Assembly (NCBI GenBank): GCA_003020965.1
Contig: PXRL01000027.1
Location: forward strand, 1 to 64,000
DNA length: 64,000 nucleotides
Origin: Halobacteriales archaeon QS_4_69_225
Lineage (GTDB): Archaea > Halobacteriota > Halobacteria > Halobacteriales > Haloarculaceae
Reading direction: 5' to 3'
Shown here: piece after piece, positions 62,249 through 64,000 of the stretch
How the letters are laid out: every line of letters begins with the position of its first letter
How positions within the stretch are numbered: the stretch's first letter is position 1
Position numbers and translations under genes: made by a program
Notes under the pieces: model-generated
Databases searched by the model: none
Told to the model about the DNA's origin: nothing
Seen by the model: the letters and a program-made list of their open reading frames with translations, nothing else

Positions 62249-62788
62249 TTACGTGAGCACCTCCCGTCGGAGGACGACCATGGCGGCGACGCCGGCGGCG
62301 AAGACGACGGTCGCCTCGCCGAAGGTGTCGAAGCCGCGGTAGGCCGCGAGCACCGCGGTGACGGTGTTCTCGACGCCGGTCTCGGCGTATGACTGCGACA
62401 GGTAGTAGCCCGTCACCCGCTCGTAGGCGATGACCGGCGAGTCGGGGTCGCCGACGGCCGGCAGGTCGGGCAGCGTCAGCCCGAAGACGACCGCCAGCGC
62501 CCCGCAGGCGACGGCCGCCCGCGGGTCCGGCCGCTCGAGGGCTCCGCCGTCGGTCGGCCGGACCGTCTCGGCGATGGTCAAAAGCAGCAGTACCGTCGTC
62601 ACGCCGGCGCCGACGACCGCCTCCGTCAGCCCGACGTCCGGCGCCAACAGTAGCGTGTACAGCAGCGCCATCCCGAGGCTGTAGGCGGCGAAGAGGATGA
62701 TGGCCGCCAGCACGTCCCGCAGCAGCGCCGTCGCGACCGCCGCCGCGACGACGAACGCCACCAGCGCGTAGCCGACCGGCGCGATCAT
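62249..62788 (-). CDS. DUF4040/MbhD-like subunit (MnhA C-terminal part as separate protein)
   Basis: 179 residues, five or six helices: PVGYALVAFVVAAAVATALL, LAAIILFAAYSLGMALLYTL, APDVGLTEAVVGAGVTTVLLLL (the conserved APDVALTE-type motif), AVACGALAVVFGLTLPDLP, and the C-terminal YRGFDTFGEATVVFAAGVAAMVV. In many bacteria this module is fused to MnhA; here it is a stand-alone gene, as in archaeal Mrp and Mbh clusters. It overlaps mnhG by 4 bp (ATGA) and is followed by the IS-like remnant. Confidence 0.88.
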   Translation of the reverse strand: MIAPVGYALVAFVVAAAVATALLRDVLAAIILFAAYSLGMALLYTLLLAPDVGLTEAVVGAGVTTVLLLLTIAETVRPTDGGALERPDPRAAVACGALAVVFGLTLPDLPAVGDPDSPVIAYERVTGYYLSQSYAETGVENTVTAVLAAYRGFDTFGEATVVFAAGVAAMVVLRREVLT

Positions 62789-63096
62789 CGGTCCTCCCTC
62801 CAGGGCTCGATGTCCTCCTCGTGGGCGGCGCGGGCGATGGCGTGGGCCGCCGTCGGGTTGGTGACGAAGATGAACGCCACCAGCAGGACCGTCTTGACGG
62901 TCGTCGTTTCGAGGCCCAGCACGAGCGCGACGGCGATCAGCGTCAGTCCCGCGCCGAGGGTGTCCGTCTGGCTGGCGGTGTGGGCCCGGGCGTAGACGTC
63001 CGGCAGCCGGATGACGCCGACGGCGGTGACGAAGGTGAAGAACACCCCGCCGAGAAGGAAGCCGACGACGGCGACCTCCAGCGGCGTCACGTCCAC
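62785..63096 (-). CDS. mnhG: MnhG subunit
   Basis: 103 residues from a GTG at 63096. Three helices: LEVAVVGFLLGGVFFTFVTAVGVIRLPDVYAR (split), TLGAGLTLIAVALVLGLET and VKTVLLVAFIFVTNPTAAHAIARAA. The RLPDVYARAHTASQTDTLG segment is the MnhG/PhaG signature. It starts one base after the mnhF stop and overlaps the DUF4040 gene by 4 bp. Confidence 0.93.
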   Translation of the reverse strand: MDVTPLEVAVVGFLLGGVFFTFVTAVGVIRLPDVYARAHTASQTDTLGAGLTLIAVALVLGLETTTVKTVLLVAFIFVTNPTAAHAIARAAHEEDIEPWREDR

Positions 63097-63097
63097 G

Positions 63098-63370
63098 TCA
63101 CATCACCCCCCCGCGGTCGACGGTGAACTTCGAGATTGCGACCGCCATCAGGAAGTTCAACAGCGCGTACACCAGCGCGATGTCGAGAAACGAGGGAACG
63201 TCCAGCGCCGCCGAAAGCAGCGCCAGGATGACGACCGTGTTCGTCCCGAGGACGTTGACGGCGACGACGCGGTCCTGCATCGTCGGCCCGCGGACCGCCC
63301 GGTAGAGCACCGCGGCCGCCAGCACGACGAGCGCCGCGGCGGCCGCCAGCAGGGCCTGCTCGACGATCAT
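63098..63370 (-). CDS. mnhF: MnhF subunit
   Basis: 90 residues with three helices: EQALLAAAAALVVLAAAVLYRAV, VNVLGTNTVVILALLSAALD and FLDIALVYALLNFLMAVAISKF. The RAVRGPTMQDRVVAVNVLGT loop is the MnhF signature. It overlaps mnhE by 4 bp (ATGA) at its start. Confidence 0.93.
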   Translation of the reverse strand: MIVEQALLAAAAALVVLAAAVLYRAVRGPTMQDRVVAVNVLGTNTVVILALLSAALDVPSFLDIALVYALLNFLMAVAISKFTVDRGGVM

Positions 63371-64000
63371 GCGTCACCTCCCGCCGGACCGCTGACGACG
63401 GTCTCGCCGCCGTCGGCGCCGTCGTCGTCCTCGACGATCCGAGCGTCGTCGCGCTCGCGGGGTGTCGCGACCGCGAGGGCGGGCCGGCCGTAGAAGACGA
63501 ACCGGACGGCCCGCTCGAGGGCGCCGTCGAACAGCCCCTCGCGGGCCGCCGGGGTCAGCGTGTGGACCATCATCCGGCGGCCGTGGACCCGGACCGTCAG
63601 CGTCCCCGGCGTGAGCGTGATGCTGTTGGCCAGAAGCGTCAGCGGCATCCCGCCCCACACCGCACACTCCGTTTCGATCATCCGGGGCTCGATGGGCAGC
63701 GACGGGTGGAGGATGACGTAGGCCACCCGCAGGTTCGAAACGACGATCTCGTAGAGCAGGTACGGCACGTACGCGACGAGCCGCACCAGCCGGCGGCCGA
63801 GGGTCCGCAGGCCGAGCCGGTCGGTGAAGGTGACGCGGTGGAGCATCGCGGCCACCAGCGTCGCGCTGACGGCGCCGGTGGCGACGTCGAACCGCGTGCC
63901 GGCGAAGCCGCCGAGCAGCTGGTAGAACAGAAAGGAGATTCCGAACAGCGTCGCGAACTGGAGGGCGCCGCCGCGGCGGAGCAGCCGGCCGCGCCGGGTC
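63367..64000 (-). CDS. mnhE: MnhE subunit (5' end outside the window)
   Basis: The frame is open to the right edge, giving at least 210 residues. The first visible part has two helices (ALQFATLFGISFLFYQLLGGF, GAVSATLVAAML), then LVRLVAYVPYLLYEIVVSNLRVAYVIL and the conserved MPLTLLANSITLTPGTLTVRV, where the MnhE family has an N-S-I-T-L-T-P-G-T motif. An acidic C-terminal tail follows (RDDARIVEDDDGADGGETVV). The start codon lies beyond the window. It is the most upstream gene visible of the operon. Confidence 0.92.
   Translation of the reverse strand, partial: TRRGRLLRRGGALQFATLFGISFLFYQLLGGFAGTRFDVATGAVSATLVAAMLHRVTFTDRLGLRTLGRRLVRLVAYVPYLLYEIVVSNLRVAYVILHPSLPIEPRMIETECAVWGGMPLTLLANSITLTPGTLTVRVHGRRMMVHTLTPAAREGLFDGALERAVRFVFYGRPALAVATPRERDDARIVEDDDGADGGETVVSGPAGGDA

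Noticed and set aside
1..64000. rRNA, tRNA genes or a replication origin
   Set aside because: I scanned intergenic stretches for cloverleaf-like tRNA ends, conserved rRNA words, and for cdc6/orc genes with ORB-type repeats, and saw none. Very short or intron-containing tRNAs could be missed by eye.

Overview
The window is chromosomal DNA from a haloarchaeon (class Halobacteria). The evidence is a high-GC, strongly acidic proteome, archaeal TATA-type promoters about 25 bp upstream of start codons (leaderless genes), and an archaeal gene set: membrane LonB, a thermosome subunit, geranylgeranylglyceryl phosphate synthase, archaeal SMC with ScpA, NadM, archaeal AspRS with GatB, haloarchaeal TopA and MfnA. 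I cannot assign the genus. I see no rRNA, tRNA or CRISPR array.

Layout. 1-8.7 kb holds housekeeping genes: partial lonB, nadM with a SAM hydrolase, a thermosome subunit, a glycosyltransferase, a methyltransferase, a small winged-helix protein and an MBL-fold hydrolase. 8.67-10.5 kb is an IS200/IS605-type element with a divergent winged-helix gene, a frameshifted tnpB and a right-end hairpin. 10.5-15.9 kb carries a YkgJ-type Cys-cluster protein, a TRAM protein, a DUF7123-like protein, a GNAT enzyme, a two-domain winged-helix protein and an SPFH/NfeD membrane pair. 15.9-23.3 kb is the most unusual region. metG here is a chimera: its 5' 0.9 kb has lower GC and is contiguous with a 5.6-kb lower-GC segment carrying a QueC-like enzyme, an intact methyltransferase, a decayed S9 peptidase and a decayed MFS transporter. 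The displaced native metG 5' end survives as a pseudogene on the far side (22.8-23.3 kb). I read this as one foreign DNA acquisition that recombined inside metG and rebuilt a full-length hybrid gene.

23.6-35.9 kb has mfnA, a lipoprotein, ppsA interrupted by a 521-residue intein with a LAGLIDADG endonuclease, a PhzF-like protein, a Tat-exported LVIVD-repeat-like protein, a phosphoribosyltransferase, a UbiA-like membrane protein and mtnP. 35.9-41 kb is the chromosome-organisation operon (coiled-coil small protein, smc, scpA). 41.2-43.2 kb has gatB and a small beta-rich protein. 43.2-49.6 kb is a complete five-gene dipeptide/oligopeptide ABC importer operon (A-B-C-D-F). 49.7-55.2 kb has a membrane protein, topA, GGGP synthase and aspS. 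55.3-64 kb, on the minus strand, is an Mrp/Mnh-type cation/proton antiporter operon (E-F-G-DUF4040-B-C and three MnhD/NuoL-like subunits). It is split between the DUF4040 gene and mnhB by about 540 bp that look like an IS200/605-derived remnant.

A cross-cutting feature is a set of GC-rich palindromes. Two related hairpin elements follow stop codons at 7.55 and 11.7 kb. A 352-bp palindrome-rich element with 8-bp inverted ends sits at 34.7-35.0 kb. A 107-bp element with 13-bp inverted ends sits at 30.6 kb. Similar palindromes also lie inside coding sequence, where they are translated as repeated Ser/Glu/Arg peptides (ScpA N-terminus, YkgJ loop).
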